DNA of 64,000 bases from Streptomyces spongiicola (GTDB lineage Bacteria; Actinomycetota; Actinomycetes; Streptomycetales; Streptomycetaceae). This document shows, in pieces, positions 1-7,983 of the stretch. The notes below the pieces were generated by a model, which was given only the letters and a program-made list of their open reading frames with translations, made no database searches and was not told the origin of the DNA. The DNA lies in NCBI RefSeq assembly GCF_003122365.1, contig NZ_CP029254.1, forward strand, positions 2,676,501-2,740,500. Direction: 5' to 3'. The translations under genes and the position numbers were made by a program. Numbering within the stretch: the first letter of the stretch is position 1; every line of letters starts with the position of its first letter.

Positions 1-2
1 CC

Positions 3-314
3 TGGGCCGAGTTCGGCGCCCTGCACATCACCCCACCCGGACCCGGCCGACAGACCGCGCCCGCGGCACTGCGCCTCGACCCCCTCGCCGGGCTCCACCT
101 CGCCCGCACCCTCGGCGATCTCGGCCGCGCCCTCGACACCGAGATCGCGCCGCTGGGAGAGGAGGGCGACGCCCAGGCCGTCCTCGCCATCGACGCCGAA
201 GGCCGCGTCTACAGCGTCGACCACACCGGCGACTGGTACCTCGGACCCGACCTCGACCGGGCCCTCATCGCCCTCGTCAACGGCAACCAGCCCGCACGTC
301 TCACCACACCCTGA
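3..314 (+). CDS. SUKH-3 domain protein, 3' part only
   Basis: The frame is open from the window edge and stops with TGA at 312-314, giving the last 103 residues; the start lies outside the window. Visible elements match, from memory, the SUKH-3 immunity-type domain common in Streptomyces: WAEFGALHI, then LDPLAGLHLARTLGDLGRAL, then GEEGDAQAVLAIDAEGRVY and HTGDWYLG near the end. SUKH proteins often neutralise polymorphic toxins, but many Streptomyces SUKH-3 genes stand alone, and no toxin is visible on this side. The family call is fairly firm; immunity function is inference. Confidence 0.75.
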   Translation, partial: WAEFGALHITPPGPGRQTAPAALRLDPLAGLHLARTLGDLGRALDTEIAPLGEEGDAQAVLAIDAEGRVYSVDHTGDWYLGPDLDRALIALVNGNQPARLTTP

Positions 315-556
315 GCGGACGGCACCGGGGACACCGCGGACGGCGGGGCACCCGGGACACCACGGGAGCGTGGCACCACGGACAGCGGGACGCCGCGGGC
401 GCGGGACACCACGGACAGCGGGACACCACGAGGGGGAGGCCGTATGCGCGACACCCATGGCGGCGGGCCCCGGGGCCGCAGGAGCCGTGGCGGTGTGGGT
501 CCCTGCGGTGTGGGTCCCCGCCGGGACCCACACCGCCACGGCTCGGCCCCCGGGAC
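315..556. repeat. Gene-free repeat-rich spacer between convergent genes
   Basis: No gene is seen in this 242-nt stretch between the SUKH-3 stop and the kinase stop. It holds imperfect direct repeats built around CGGGACACCACGGACAGCGG (roughly 349-430) and the strong hairpin described separately. Confidence 0.6.
487..539. terminator. Bidirectional terminator with a duplicated 5' arm
   Basis: GCGGTGTGGGTCCC at 505-518 pairs perfectly with 523-536 across a 4-nt loop. A second copy of the left arm, extended to 17 nt (487-503), is complementary to 523-539, so two alternative stems can form. Its position between convergent genes fits termination of both. There is no T-run, as is usual in Streptomyces. 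Confidence 0.7.
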
Positions 557-2245
557 TCACCCCGCCGGGGACTCCGCCTGCGACCCCGCCTGCGACCCCG
601 CCGGGGACTCCGTCGGCAGCACCGCCGGGGACTCCGTCGGCGACCCCGTCGGCAGCACCGCCGACATCCGGAAGCCGCCCCCGTCCGTCGGCCCCGAAAC
701 GAACACCCCGCCCAGCGCGGACACCCGCTCCCGCATGCCGACCAGACCGTTCCCCCCGCTCGGCAGACCCGCGTCCGCCGCGCCGCGCAGCGAGGGCCCG
801 TTCTCCACCTGCATCGCGACCTCCGCCGCACGGTGGGCGACCCGTACCCACGCCCTCGCACCCGGCGCGTGCTTGTGGACGTTCGTCAAGGCCTCCTGCA
901 CCACCCGGAACGCCGTCTGCTCCACGTCCGGCCGGTACGCACGCGGCTCGCCCTGTACCGAGAGTTCCACGGCCATCCCCGCCAACCGCGACTGCTCCAC
1001 CAGCGAACCGAGATCCGCCAGCGACGGCCCCTCCCCCGCAACCGCCGCACCCGCAACCGCACCCTCGACGACCTCGACGACCTCGGCCGCCTCCGCCGCC
1101 TCAGCGGCCTCAGCCGCAGCAGCAGCCGCGGCCCCCACCGCGGCCAGCGGCACCGGCTCGGCCGTCGCCCGCGCCACCACCTCCTCACCCGACCTGAGCA
1201 CCCCGAGCATCTCCCGCAGCTCCGTCAGCGCCTGCCGGCCCATGTCCCCCACCAGCGCCGCGTTCCTCGCCGCCTTCTGCGGATCCTTCAGCGCCACCGC
1301 CTGCAAGGCCGCCGCGTGCACCACCATTAGACTCACCCGGTGCGCCACCACGTCGTGCATCTCCCGCGCGATCCGCGTCCGTTCCTCCGTACGCGCCCAC
1401 TGCGCCCGCTGCTCCGCGCGGTCCGCCAGCAGTGACAGCTCCTGCTCGAGACTGATCGCCCGCTCCCGCAGGCTCTCCATCAGCCGCCGCCGCGCCCCCA
1501 CGTAGAGTCCCAGCAGCAGCGGCGGGGCGGTCAGCCCGATCGACATCACGACCGACACCACCGGCACGTACCAGGACCCCGGATCGAAGTCGGCCGTCGC
1601 CACGTCCTGCCTGGTCCTCACGAACGTGACGATCAGGGTCCCCAGCAGCGACATCCCCGCCAGCGCCGCGATCACCCGCCGCGACGCCTCCGAGGCGGCG
1701 AGCGTGTACAGCCCGACGATCCCCATCAGGAAGCCCATCCCGGCCGGCGTGATCGCGATCGACACCAGTACCACGGCCACCGGCCGGCGCCGGCGCAGCA
1801 CCAGCGCCGATCCGGCGAGCAGGCCGAAGGCCACCCCCACGAGCGCGGGCAGCGAGGCCCTCTCCGCGAACCGGGCACCCTCCAACGCGCACTCGGCGGC
1901 GGACAGGAGAGCGAGTCCCCCGTCCAGCACCGCGCTCCGCCGGCGCCCCCACCACAGCGATCCCCACAGCGCTCCTCCCGGCGACGACCCGCTCCACAGG
2001 GCGCCCCGTGTGCCACCCCGCCCGCCGCCCATCGTGTCTCCCGGTCCGCCCCCCGCAGACCCGCCGTCCCGCCTGCTTCCCGAAGCCTCGCCCCGCCCGC
2101 CCTCGCCCTCGCCGATCCGCCCGCCCTCGCCCTCGCCGGTCCGTCCGCCCTCGCCCTGGCCGGTCCGTCCGCCCTCCGGCCCGCCTCCGCGCCCGCCTCC
2201 CGGCCCGCCGTCCGCAGAGTCCCGGTGTGCCCCCGTTGTGGTCAT
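557..2245 (-). CDS. Sensor histidine kinase (HisKA_3/NarL class) with repeat-expanded tails
   Basis: A 562-aa membrane sensor kinase. After a Gly/Arg/Glu-rich N-terminal tail (about residues 1-105) come hydrophobic segments between about 108 and 245, then a HisKA_3 dimerisation domain with the phosphorylatable His in REMHDVVAHRVSLMVVHA, and a HATPase_c domain (VVQEALTNVHKHA, then GNGLVGMRERV). Low-complexity blocks interrupt it: GGRTGEGEGGR-type repeats at the N terminus, an AAEAAEAAEVVEVVEG linker between HisKA and ATPase, and SPTESPAVLPTESPAGSQ at the C terminus. No response regulator adjoins it, so it is an orphan in this window. The signal sensed is unknown. The start is the first ATG; a shorter form lacking the repeat tail cannot be excluded. 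Confidence 0.85.
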   Translation of the reverse strand: MTTTGAHRDSADGGPGGGRGGGPEGGRTGQGEGGRTGEGEGGRIGEGEGGRGEASGSRRDGGSAGGGPGDTMGGGRGGTRGALWSGSSPGGALWGSLWWGRRRSAVLDGGLALLSAAECALEGARFAERASLPALVGVAFGLLAGSALVLRRRRPVAVVLVSIAITPAGMGFLMGIVGLYTLAASEASRRVIAALAGMSLLGTLIVTFVRTRQDVATADFDPGSWYVPVVSVVMSIGLTAPPLLLGLYVGARRRLMESLRERAISLEQELSLLADRAEQRAQWARTEERTRIAREMHDVVAHRVSLMVVHAAALQAVALKDPQKAARNAALVGDMGRQALTELREMLGVLRSGEEVVARATAEPVPLAAVGAAAAAAAEAAEAAEAAEVVEVVEGAVAGAAVAGEGPSLADLGSLVEQSRLAGMAVELSVQGEPRAYRPDVEQTAFRVVQEALTNVHKHAPGARAWVRVAHRAAEVAMQVENGPSLRGAADAGLPSGGNGLVGMRERVSALGGVFVSGPTDGGGFRMSAVLPTGSPTESPAVLPTESPAGSQAGSQAESPAG

Positions 2246-2400
2246 GCCTCACAGCGTACGAAAGCGGTCGAGCGGTTTTCCGGCGGCTTCCGCAGCACGA
2301 ACCGCCGCCCCAGAGGGCCGTGAACCGCGACAATCGCCCGAACCGGCGAATCGGGCACGCTTTCGACCCGGACGCCCGCATTCGAGACGAGCCTGGATGC

Positions 2401-3273
2401 ATGACCTCCATGAGCGGCGGATGCGCCGACTTCGACGACCTCCGCAGACAGGCGATCGCGCTGCGCCGCGAGGGCCTCAGCCTCCGCCAGATCCGCGACC
2501 GGCTCCGCATCGGCAACAACGACATCCTCAACCGCCTGGTGAAGGGCGAGCCCCCGCCGGACTGGACCAGGCGCCCCCACGCGCGGGACGACCTCCGCGC
2601 GAAGGCGCGCGCACTCCGGAGCCAGGGGATGACCTACGACCAGATCCAGGTCGAACTGGGCTGCTCGAAGAGCTCGATCTCGCTGTGGGTACGGGACCTG
2701 CCGAAGCCGGTTCCGCGCACGCCTTCGGAGCAGGCGAGACTGGCCGCCCGGAAGCGCTGGGAGCACGAGGGCCCGAGGAGGGAGGCGGCGCGTCAGGCGA
2801 CCAAGGACACCGCCCGGCGGGAGATCGGCACCCTGACCGAGCGGGAGTTGTTCCTCGTCGGGGTGGGGCTGTACTGGGCCGAAGGCACCAAGGACAAACC
2901 TCACGCCCGGCGGGAGAGGGTTATCTTCGTCAACAGCGACCCCGGAATGATCAGGCTGTTCCTCGCATGGCTCGACCTGGTCGGAGTGGACCGAGGCCAC
3001 CTGAGGTTCCACGTCATGATCCACGAGTCCGCCGATGTGCATGGCGCGGAGCGCTACTGGGCCGACGTGGTGGAGGCAGACGTCTCGGCTTTCGGCAAGA
3101 CCACGCTCAAGCGGCACAACCCGAAGACCGTCCGCAAGAACGTGGACACGCGCTACCGGGGCTGCCTCGTCATCCAGGTCAGGCAGAGCGCCGAGCTGTA
3201 CCGTCGCATCGAGGGCTGGTGGTACGGCATAGTAGGGGCTGCATCCGCAACCGAACCACCAAATCGGACATAG
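2401..3273 (+). CDS. Double-HTH protein with LAGLIDADG-like C-terminal half
   Basis: A 290-aa protein of unproven function. Residues about 10-50 and 65-100 are two helix-turn-helix-like repeats (LRREGLSLRQIRDRLRIGNN and LRSQGMTYDQIQVELGCSKS). The remainder opens with ELFLVGVGLYWAEGTK, which resembles the first helix of LAGLIDADG folds, and continues for about 110 residues with a basic patch (KTTLKRHNPKTVRKNVDTRY). This looks like a domesticated homing-endonuclease or WhiA-like DNA-binding architecture, but the acidic catalytic residue and the second helix are not certain. The stop lies 6 nt before the mature 5' end of tRNA-Gln, so the two are probably co-transcribed. An ATG seven codons before the first HTH-rich segment was used; another ATG is at codon 4. 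Confidence 0.7.
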   Translation: MTSMSGGCADFDDLRRQAIALRREGLSLRQIRDRLRIGNNDILNRLVKGEPPPDWTRRPHARDDLRAKARALRSQGMTYDQIQVELGCSKSSISLWVRDLPKPVPRTPSEQARLAARKRWEHEGPRREAARQATKDTARREIGTLTERELFLVGVGLYWAEGTKDKPHARRERVIFVNSDPGMIRLFLAWLDLVGVDRGHLRFHVMIHESADVHGAERYWADVVEADVSAFGKTTLKRHNPKTVRKNVDTRYRGCLVIQVRQSAELYRRIEGWWYGIVGAASATEPPNRT

Positions 3274-3279
3274 CGGTAA

Positions 3280-3350
3280 TCCCGGGTCGTCTAAGGGCAA
3301 GACGTCAGATTTTGGTTCTGATCATGGGGGTTCGAGTCCTCCCCCGGGAG
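3280..3350 (+). tRNA. tRNA-Gln (anticodon TTG)
   Basis: A full cloverleaf is visible. The acceptor stem TCCCGGG (3280-3286) pairs with CCCGGGA (3343-3349), with discriminator G at 3350. The anticodon stem TCAGA/TCTGA encloses loop TTTTGGT, giving anticodon TTG. The T-arm is GGGGG-TTCGAGT-CCTCC-like. CCA is not encoded (CAA follows). In Streptomyces a tRNA-Gln precedes glmU, consistent with the next gene. Confidence 0.95.
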
Positions 3351-3464
3351 CAAGCCTGCTCGGTTCGGGCCCTGACCCCACGGTCAGGGCCCGCGCTCAT
3401 TTCACGCCTGTACGCCCCCGGTATCCTTCGGGTGTCCACCACCCGAAAGCCGAAGGGCATTCCC

Positions 3465-4910
3465 GTGAGCGCCAACCGCCCGGCCGCCGTCGTCGTCCTC
3501 GCAGCGGGTGAGGGCACCCGCATGAAGTCGAAGACCCCCAAGGTCCTGCACGAGATCGCCGGACGCTCGCTCGTCGGGCATGTCGTGTCCGCGGCCCGCG
3601 AACTCGGGCCCGAGCAGCTCGTCGTGGTCGTGGGGCATGCGAGCGAGCAGGTCGAGGGGCACCTCGCGGCGCACTACGAGGGCACCCGCACGGCGTTCCA
3701 GGCGGAGCAGAACGGCACGGGGCACGCCGTGCGCATGGCGCTTGAGGAGCTGGGCCGGGCGCCGGACGGCACGGTGGTGGTGGTGTGCGGCGACACCCCC
3801 CTTCTCTCCGGCGGGACGCTGTCCGCGCTCGTGGCGGCGCATGCCGCGGACGGCAACGCGGTGACGGTGCTGACGGCCCGGGTCCCGGACTCGACCGGAT
3901 ACGGCCGGATCGTGCGGGACGCCACGGGTGCGGTGACCGCGATCGTGGAGCACAAGGACGCCTCCGAGGCCGAGCGGGCGATCAGGGAGATCAATTCGGG
4001 GGTCTTCGCGTTCGACGGCCGGCTGCTTGCGGACGCGCTCGGCAAGGTCCGTACGGACAACAGCCAGGGCGAGGAGTATCTGACGGACGTGCTCGGGATC
4101 CTGCGTGAGGCGGGGCACCGGGTGGGTGCCTCGATGGCCGGGGACCACCGGGAGATCCTGGGGATCAACAACCGGGTCCAGCTGGCGGAGGCGCGCCTGC
4201 TGCTGAACCGGCGGCTGCTGGAGCAGGCGATGACCGCCGGCGTGACGGTGGTGGACCCGGCGTCGGTGCTGGTGGACGTGACGGTGACGTTCGAGCGGGA
4301 CGCGGTGGTCCATCCCGGTACTCAGCTGCTGGGTGCGACGCATGTGGCGGAGGACGCCGAGGTGGGTCCGAACACGCGGCTGCGGGACACGGTGGTGCAC
4401 CGGGGCGCGCGGGTGGACAACACGGTGGCGGACGGCGCGGTGATCGGCGAGTCGGCGTCGGTGGGGCCCTACGCGTATCTGCGTCCGGGTACCCGGCTGG
4501 GCACGAGCGCCAAGGCCGGTACGTATGTGGAGATGAAGAACGCGACGATCGGCGAGGGCACCAAGGTGCCGCATCTGTCGTACGTCGGCGACGCGACGAT
4601 CGGCGATCACACCAACATCGGTGCCGCCTCGGTGTTCGTCAACTACGACGGCGAGGCGAAGCACCACACGACGATCGGCTCCCACTGCAAGACGGGCTCG
4701 GACAACATGTTTGTTGCTCCCGTCACAGTCGGGGACGGCGCGTACACCGCGGCGGGTTCGGTGATCACCAAGGACGTGCCCGCGGGTTCGCTGGCCGTGG
4801 CCCGCGGCCAGCAGCGGAATATCGAGGGTTGGGTGGCGCGGAAGCGCCCGGGCAGCGCGGCGGCGCAGGCGGCTCAGGTCGCGGCCGAGTCCGTGGAGCG
4901 CGAGGGCTGA
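3465..4910 (+). CDS. glmU: Bifunctional GlmU: GlcNAc-1-P uridyltransferase / GlcN-1-P acetyltransferase
   Basis: A 481-aa cytoplasmic enzyme that makes UDP-GlcNAc for peptidoglycan by acetylating glucosamine-1-phosphate and then adding UMP. The N-terminal pyrophosphorylase domain shows LAAGEGTRMKSKTPKVLHE, the nucleotide-binding signature, and VCGDTPLL. From about residue 260 the left-handed beta-helix hexapeptide repeats are visible (VGPYAYLRPGT, ATIGEGTKVPHLSYVGDA), with the acetyl-CoA site region NIGAASVFVNYDG. The GTG start follows GAAGGGC. The same frame stays open far upstream, but homology begins at this GTG. prs follows after 118 nt. Length is typical for actinomycetes. Confidence 0.97.
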   Translation: MSANRPAAVVVLAAGEGTRMKSKTPKVLHEIAGRSLVGHVVSAARELGPEQLVVVVGHASEQVEGHLAAHYEGTRTAFQAEQNGTGHAVRMALEELGRAPDGTVVVVCGDTPLLSGGTLSALVAAHAADGNAVTVLTARVPDSTGYGRIVRDATGAVTAIVEHKDASEAERAIREINSGVFAFDGRLLADALGKVRTDNSQGEEYLTDVLGILREAGHRVGASMAGDHREILGINNRVQLAEARLLLNRRLLEQAMTAGVTVVDPASVLVDVTVTFERDAVVHPGTQLLGATHVAEDAEVGPNTRLRDTVVHRGARVDNTVADGAVIGESASVGPYAYLRPGTRLGTSAKAGTYVEMKNATIGEGTKVPHLSYVGDATIGDHTNIGAASVFVNYDGEAKHHTTIGSHCKTGSDNMFVAPVTVGDGAYTAAGSVITKDVPAGSLAVARGQQRNIEGWVARKRPGSAAAQAAQVAAESVEREG

Positions 4911-5028
4911 CCGAAAACAGGTGCGCCGATCTCGGCGTACCGTGATACGTGCACATGATTCGGCTGGCTCGCCGCACAGGGCACGGGCGGATCGGCAGCG
5001 GAGAAACACGTCTGAGGAGACAGTTGCT

Positions 5029-6003
5029 GTGACCGGGATCAAGACGACCGGCGAGAAGAAGCTGATGCTCTTCTCCGGCCGCGCCCACCCCGAGCTGGCC
5101 GAGGAGGTGGCCCACCGACTGGGGGTCGGCCTGGTGCCGACGAAGGCGTTCGATTTCGCCAACGGCGAGATCTACGTCCGCTTCCAGGAGTCGGCGCGCG
5201 GCGCGGACTGCTTCCTGATGCAGAGCCACACGGCCCCCATCAACAAATGGATCATGGAGCAGTTGATCATGATCGATGCTCTGAAGCGGGCCTCCGCCCG
5301 GAGCATCACGGTGATCCTGCCCTTCTACGGCTACGCGCGCCAGGACAAGAAGCACCGCGGGCGCGAGCCGATCTCGGCGCGCCTGATCGCCGACCTGATG
5401 AAGACGGCCGGCGCGGACCGGATCCTCACGGTGGATCTGCACACCGACCAGATCCAGGGCTTCTTCGACGGTCCGGTGGACCATCTGTTCGCCCTGCCGC
5501 TGCTGGCCGACTACGTGAGCGCGAAGGTCGACCGCTCCAAGCTGACGGTGGTGTCCCCGGACGCCGGCCGGGTGCGGGTGGCGGACCGCTGGTGCGACCG
5601 CCTGGACGCGCCGCTGGCGATCGTGCACAAGCGCCGCGACAAGGACGTGGCGAACCAGGTGACGGTTCACGAGGTCGTGGGCAATGTCGAGGGCCGGGTC
5701 TGCGTCCTCGTCGACGACATGATCGACACCGGTGGCACGATCTGCGCGGCCGCCGAGGCGCTGTTCTCCCACGGCGCCGAGGACGTGATCGTGACGGCCA
5801 CCCACGGTGTGCTGTCGGGTCCGGCCGCGGACCGTCTGAAGAACTCGAAGGTCAGCGAGTTCGTCTTCACCGACACCCTCCCGGACCCGGGCAATCTGGA
5901 GCTGGACAAGATCACCGTCCTGTCCATCGCCCCGACCATCGCGCGTGCCGTGCGCGAGGTCTTCGAGGACGGCTCGGTGACGAGCCTGTTCGAGGAGCAG
6001 TAG
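5029..6003 (+). CDS. prs: Ribose-phosphate pyrophosphokinase (PRPP synthetase)
   Basis: A 324-aa enzyme that transfers pyrophosphate from ATP to ribose-5-phosphate, giving PRPP for purine, pyrimidine, His and Trp synthesis. Class I features: FSGRAHPELAEEVA at the N terminus, FANGEIYVRF, the ATP loop FYGYARQDKKHRGREPISA, and the PRPP loop VCVLVDDMIDTGGTI. The GTG start sits 9 nt after GAGGAGA. The nearby glmU stop and the same direction suggest a glmU-prs transcription unit. The start was fixed by the Shine-Dalgarno sequence and family length. Confidence 0.97.
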   Translation: MTGIKTTGEKKLMLFSGRAHPELAEEVAHRLGVGLVPTKAFDFANGEIYVRFQESARGADCFLMQSHTAPINKWIMEQLIMIDALKRASARSITVILPFYGYARQDKKHRGREPISARLIADLMKTAGADRILTVDLHTDQIQGFFDGPVDHLFALPLLADYVSAKVDRSKLTVVSPDAGRVRVADRWCDRLDAPLAIVHKRRDKDVANQVTVHEVVGNVEGRVCVLVDDMIDTGGTICAAAEALFSHGAEDVIVTATHGVLSGPAADRLKNSKVSEFVFTDTLPDPGNLELDKITVLSIAPTIARAVREVFEDGSVTSLFEEQ

Positions 6004-6058
6004 GGGCCGCGGGCGGCGGACCGCCCGATCCGAGTGATCGAAGATCGATTTAGGCTGC

Positions 6059-6121
6059 GGCCTCCCTCCGGGTAGACTCATCGGGTTGCTCGGCGAGGGA
6101 GGCCGTACCGTTTCGGGTACG
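6059..6121 (+). promoter_or_regulatory. Tandem stem-loops in the rplY leader
   Basis: GGCCTCCCTC (6059-6068) is the exact reverse complement of GAGGGAGGCC (6095-6104). It is immediately followed by a second hairpin, CGTACC (6104-6109) with GGTACG (6116-6121). They lie about 90 nt upstream of the L25 start, in a 204-nt leader. They could form a prs terminator/attenuator or a ribosomal-protein leader; function is inferred only. Confidence 0.5.
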
Positions 6122-6207
6122 GCGGTCCGTTATCGACGCGCTCTTCGTAGCAGGCCGGTCGTGGCCGGGTGACTGTTCATGTTCGTCACCGCATACGAGG
6201 AGTGCAC

Positions 6208-6819
6208 ATGTCCGAGGTGAAGATTTCCGCGGAACTCCGCAGCGAGTTCGGCAAGGGCGCCGCCCGACGCATCCGTCGCGACGACAAGGTCCCCGGCGTT
6301 CTGTACGGTCACGGCTCCGACCCGATCCACCTGACGCTGCCGGGTCACGACCTGCTGCTGGCGCTGCGCACCCCGAACGTCCTGCTCGCGCTGGACATCG
6401 AGGGCAAGAAGGAGCTGGCGATCCCGAAGGCGGCGCAGCGTGACCCGCTGAAGGGCTTCCTGGAGCACGTCGACCTGCTGCTGGTGAAGCGCGGCGAGAA
6501 GGTCACGGTCGAGGTTCCGGTGCACGCCGAGGGTGAGCTGGCGCCCGGCGGCAACCTGCTGGAGCACGTGCTGAACGCGCTGCCGGTCGAGGCGGAGGCC
6601 ACTCACATCCCCGAGTCCTTCACCGTGTCCGTCGAGGGCCTGGAGGCCGGCGCCTCCGTCCACGCCAAGGACGTCAAGCTGCCGAAGGGCGTGAGCCTGG
6701 CGGTGGAGGAGGACGCCGTCGTGCTCCAGGTCCTGGCCGCGCAGGCCGAGGAGCCGGCTGCCGAGGCCGAGGCGGGCGAGGCCGGCGAGGCCGCGGCCAC
6801 CGAGGGCGCCGAGGCCTGA
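6208..6819 (+). CDS. rplY: 50S ribosomal protein L25/Ctc (long, two-domain form)
   Basis: A 203-aa protein that binds 5S rRNA in the large subunit. The N-terminal L25 domain (KISAELRSEFGKGAARRIRR, then VPGVLYGHG) is followed by the TL5/Ctc beta domain (PVHAEGELAPGGNLLEHVLN and KLPKGVSLAVEEDAVV). An Ala/Glu-rich acidic tail (AEEPAAEAEAGEAGEAA) closes it, as in other actinomycetes. The ATG follows GAGGAG at good spacing; an upstream in-frame ATG at 6169 lacks support. A strong terminator lies 18 nt after the stop. Confidence 0.96.
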   Translation: MSEVKISAELRSEFGKGAARRIRRDDKVPGVLYGHGSDPIHLTLPGHDLLLALRTPNVLLALDIEGKKELAIPKAAQRDPLKGFLEHVDLLLVKRGEKVTVEVPVHAEGELAPGGNLLEHVLNALPVEAEATHIPESFTVSVEGLEAGASVHAKDVKLPKGVSLAVEEDAVVLQVLAAQAEEPAAEAEAGEAGEAAATEGAEA

Positions 6820-6836
6820 GCCGTACGCTCTGCCTG

Positions 6837-6870
6837 ACGGGGTGGCGGGCCGCGCGGCCCGCCACCCCGT
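6837..6870. terminator. Perfect 34-nt palindrome after rplY
   Basis: ACGGGGTGGCGGGCCGC at 6837-6853 is exactly complementary to 6854-6870, followed by TCTCTGTTCT. It is a strong stem-loop directly after rplY and before pth. Confidence 0.9.
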
Positions 6871-6910
6871 TCTCTGTTCTGGGACTCTTTGCGGACTCGA
6901 GAAGGCGGTC

Positions 6911-6970
6911 ATGAGAAGACCGTCGCGTGGAGACGGTCATGAGGAGACGGCCATGAGGAGACGGTCATGA
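6911..6970 (+). promoter_or_regulatory. Triplicated start site and mini-ORFs before pth
   Basis: A 14-nt unit (GAGGAGACGGTCAT) is repeated so that ATGs fall at 6939, 6953 and 6967. The ATG at 6939 encodes MRRRP then TGA, overlapping the ATG at 6953. That ATG encodes MRRRS then TGA, overlapping the true pth ATG at 6967. Another ATG at 6911 is in frame with the one at 6953. Each stop/start overlap is ATGA, the form usually associated with termination-reinitiation. Confidence 0.65.
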
Positions 6971-7566
6971 CGACGGACGACACCGGCGCGCCCTGGCTGG
7001 TCGTGGGCCTGGGGAACCCGGGACCGGGCTATGCCGGGAACCGCCACAACGTGGGGTTCATGGTCGCGGATCTGCTCGCGGAGCGGATGGGCGGGAAGTT
7101 CAGGCGCGCGGCCAAGGCGCAGGCGCAGGTGCTGGAGGGCCGGATCGGTCCCGCGGGCCCGGGGAGCCGGCGGGTCATCCTGGCCAAGCCGATGTCGTAC
7201 ATGAATCTTTCGGGTGGTCCGGTGGTGGCGCTGCGGGACTTCTACAAGGTCCCCACGGCCCATGTGGTGGCCGTCCATGACGAGCTGGACATCGACTTCG
7301 GGGTACTGCGGCTGAAGCTGGGGGGCGGCGACAACGGGCACAACGGCCTGAAGTCGATGACGAAGGCGATGGGTTCGGACTACCACCGGCTCCGGTTCGG
7401 GATCGGGCGCCCGCCGGGGCGGATGCAGGTGGCCGACTTCGTGCTGAAGGACTTCTCCGGTGCGGAGCGCAAGGAGCTGGACTACTTCGTGGACCGCGGG
7501 GCGGACGCGGTGGAGTGCCTGGTGACGGAGGGGCTGGAACGGGCGCAGAGTACGTACAACTCCTGA
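6967..7566 (+). CDS. pth: Peptidyl-tRNA hydrolase
   Basis: A 199-aa cytoplasmic enzyme that hydrolyses the ester bond of peptidyl-tRNA released from stalled ribosomes. Family signatures are complete: [20 protein letters not shown] with the catalytic His, [24 protein letters not shown] with the active-site Asp, and [13 protein letters not shown]. Its ATG is the last of three tandemly repeated Shine-Dalgarno/ATG units, so initiation may involve reinitiation from the mini-ORFs. Normal length. Confidence 0.96.
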   Translation: MTTDDTGAPWLVVGLGNPGPGYAGNRHNVGFMVADLLAERMGGKFRRAAKAQAQVLEGRIGPAGPGSRRVILAKPMSYMNLSGGPVVALRDFYKVPTAHVVAVHDELDIDFGVLRLKLGGGDNGHNGLKSMTKAMGSDYHRLRFGIGRPPGRMQVADFVLKDFSGAERKELDYFVDRGADAVECLVTEGLERAQSTYNS

Positions 7567-7770
7567 GCGGTCCCACAGGCTCAACGCGGGCCGAGAACAG
7601 CGGACACCCGCGTGGGTCCGGCCAGCGCACCCGCGCACCCGCGCGACGGCAAGGTGTCGCTGGACGCCAACGCCGAGAGCGCAGCCGCGCATCCGCGCAA
7701 TTGGACCACGCAACAGTCCCATCTCTCAGGTGAGTGACGAGGACGGTACGCGGCGTTCTGGGCGAGGGAG

Positions 7771-7983
7771 TCAGCCTTGGCCGAGCGTTCCGCCCTTCAC
7801 CGCCTCCACGAAGGCCACCCACGTGCGGTTCGGGACGAGCAGCGCCGGTCCGTCCGGAACCTTGCTGTCCCGGACCGAAGTCAGACGAGGACTGTCAGCA
7901 ACCTCGAGGCAGGCTCCGCCGTCGCCGTTGCTGTACGACGACTTGCGCCACACGGCGATGGTCGGATCAGGTGCCGGGGTCAT
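7771..7983 (-). CDS. DUF397 protein paired with the XRE regulator
   Basis: A 70-aa protein. The DUF397 pattern is clear: WRKSSYSNGDGGACLEVA, then VRDSKVPDGPALLV, then WVAFVEAVKGG. Such proteins are almost always encoded next to XRE/DUF5753 regulators in Streptomyces (the BldB/WhiJ-like pairs, established context), and may act as partner or antagonist of the regulator. Its ATG overlaps the regulator stop by 4 nt (ATGA), indicating translational coupling. Biochemical activity is unknown. Confidence 0.9.
   Translation of the reverse strand: MTPAPDPTIAVWRKSSYSNGDGGACLEVADSPRLTSVRDSKVPDGPALLVPNRTWVAFVEAVKGGTLGQG

Noticed and set aside
1626..4910. A single plus-strand frame open for over 1000 codons ending in GlmU
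   Set aside because: Only the part from 3465 is homologous to anything. The rest is antisense to the kinase and another frame of the HTH gene and tRNA, open because of high GC.
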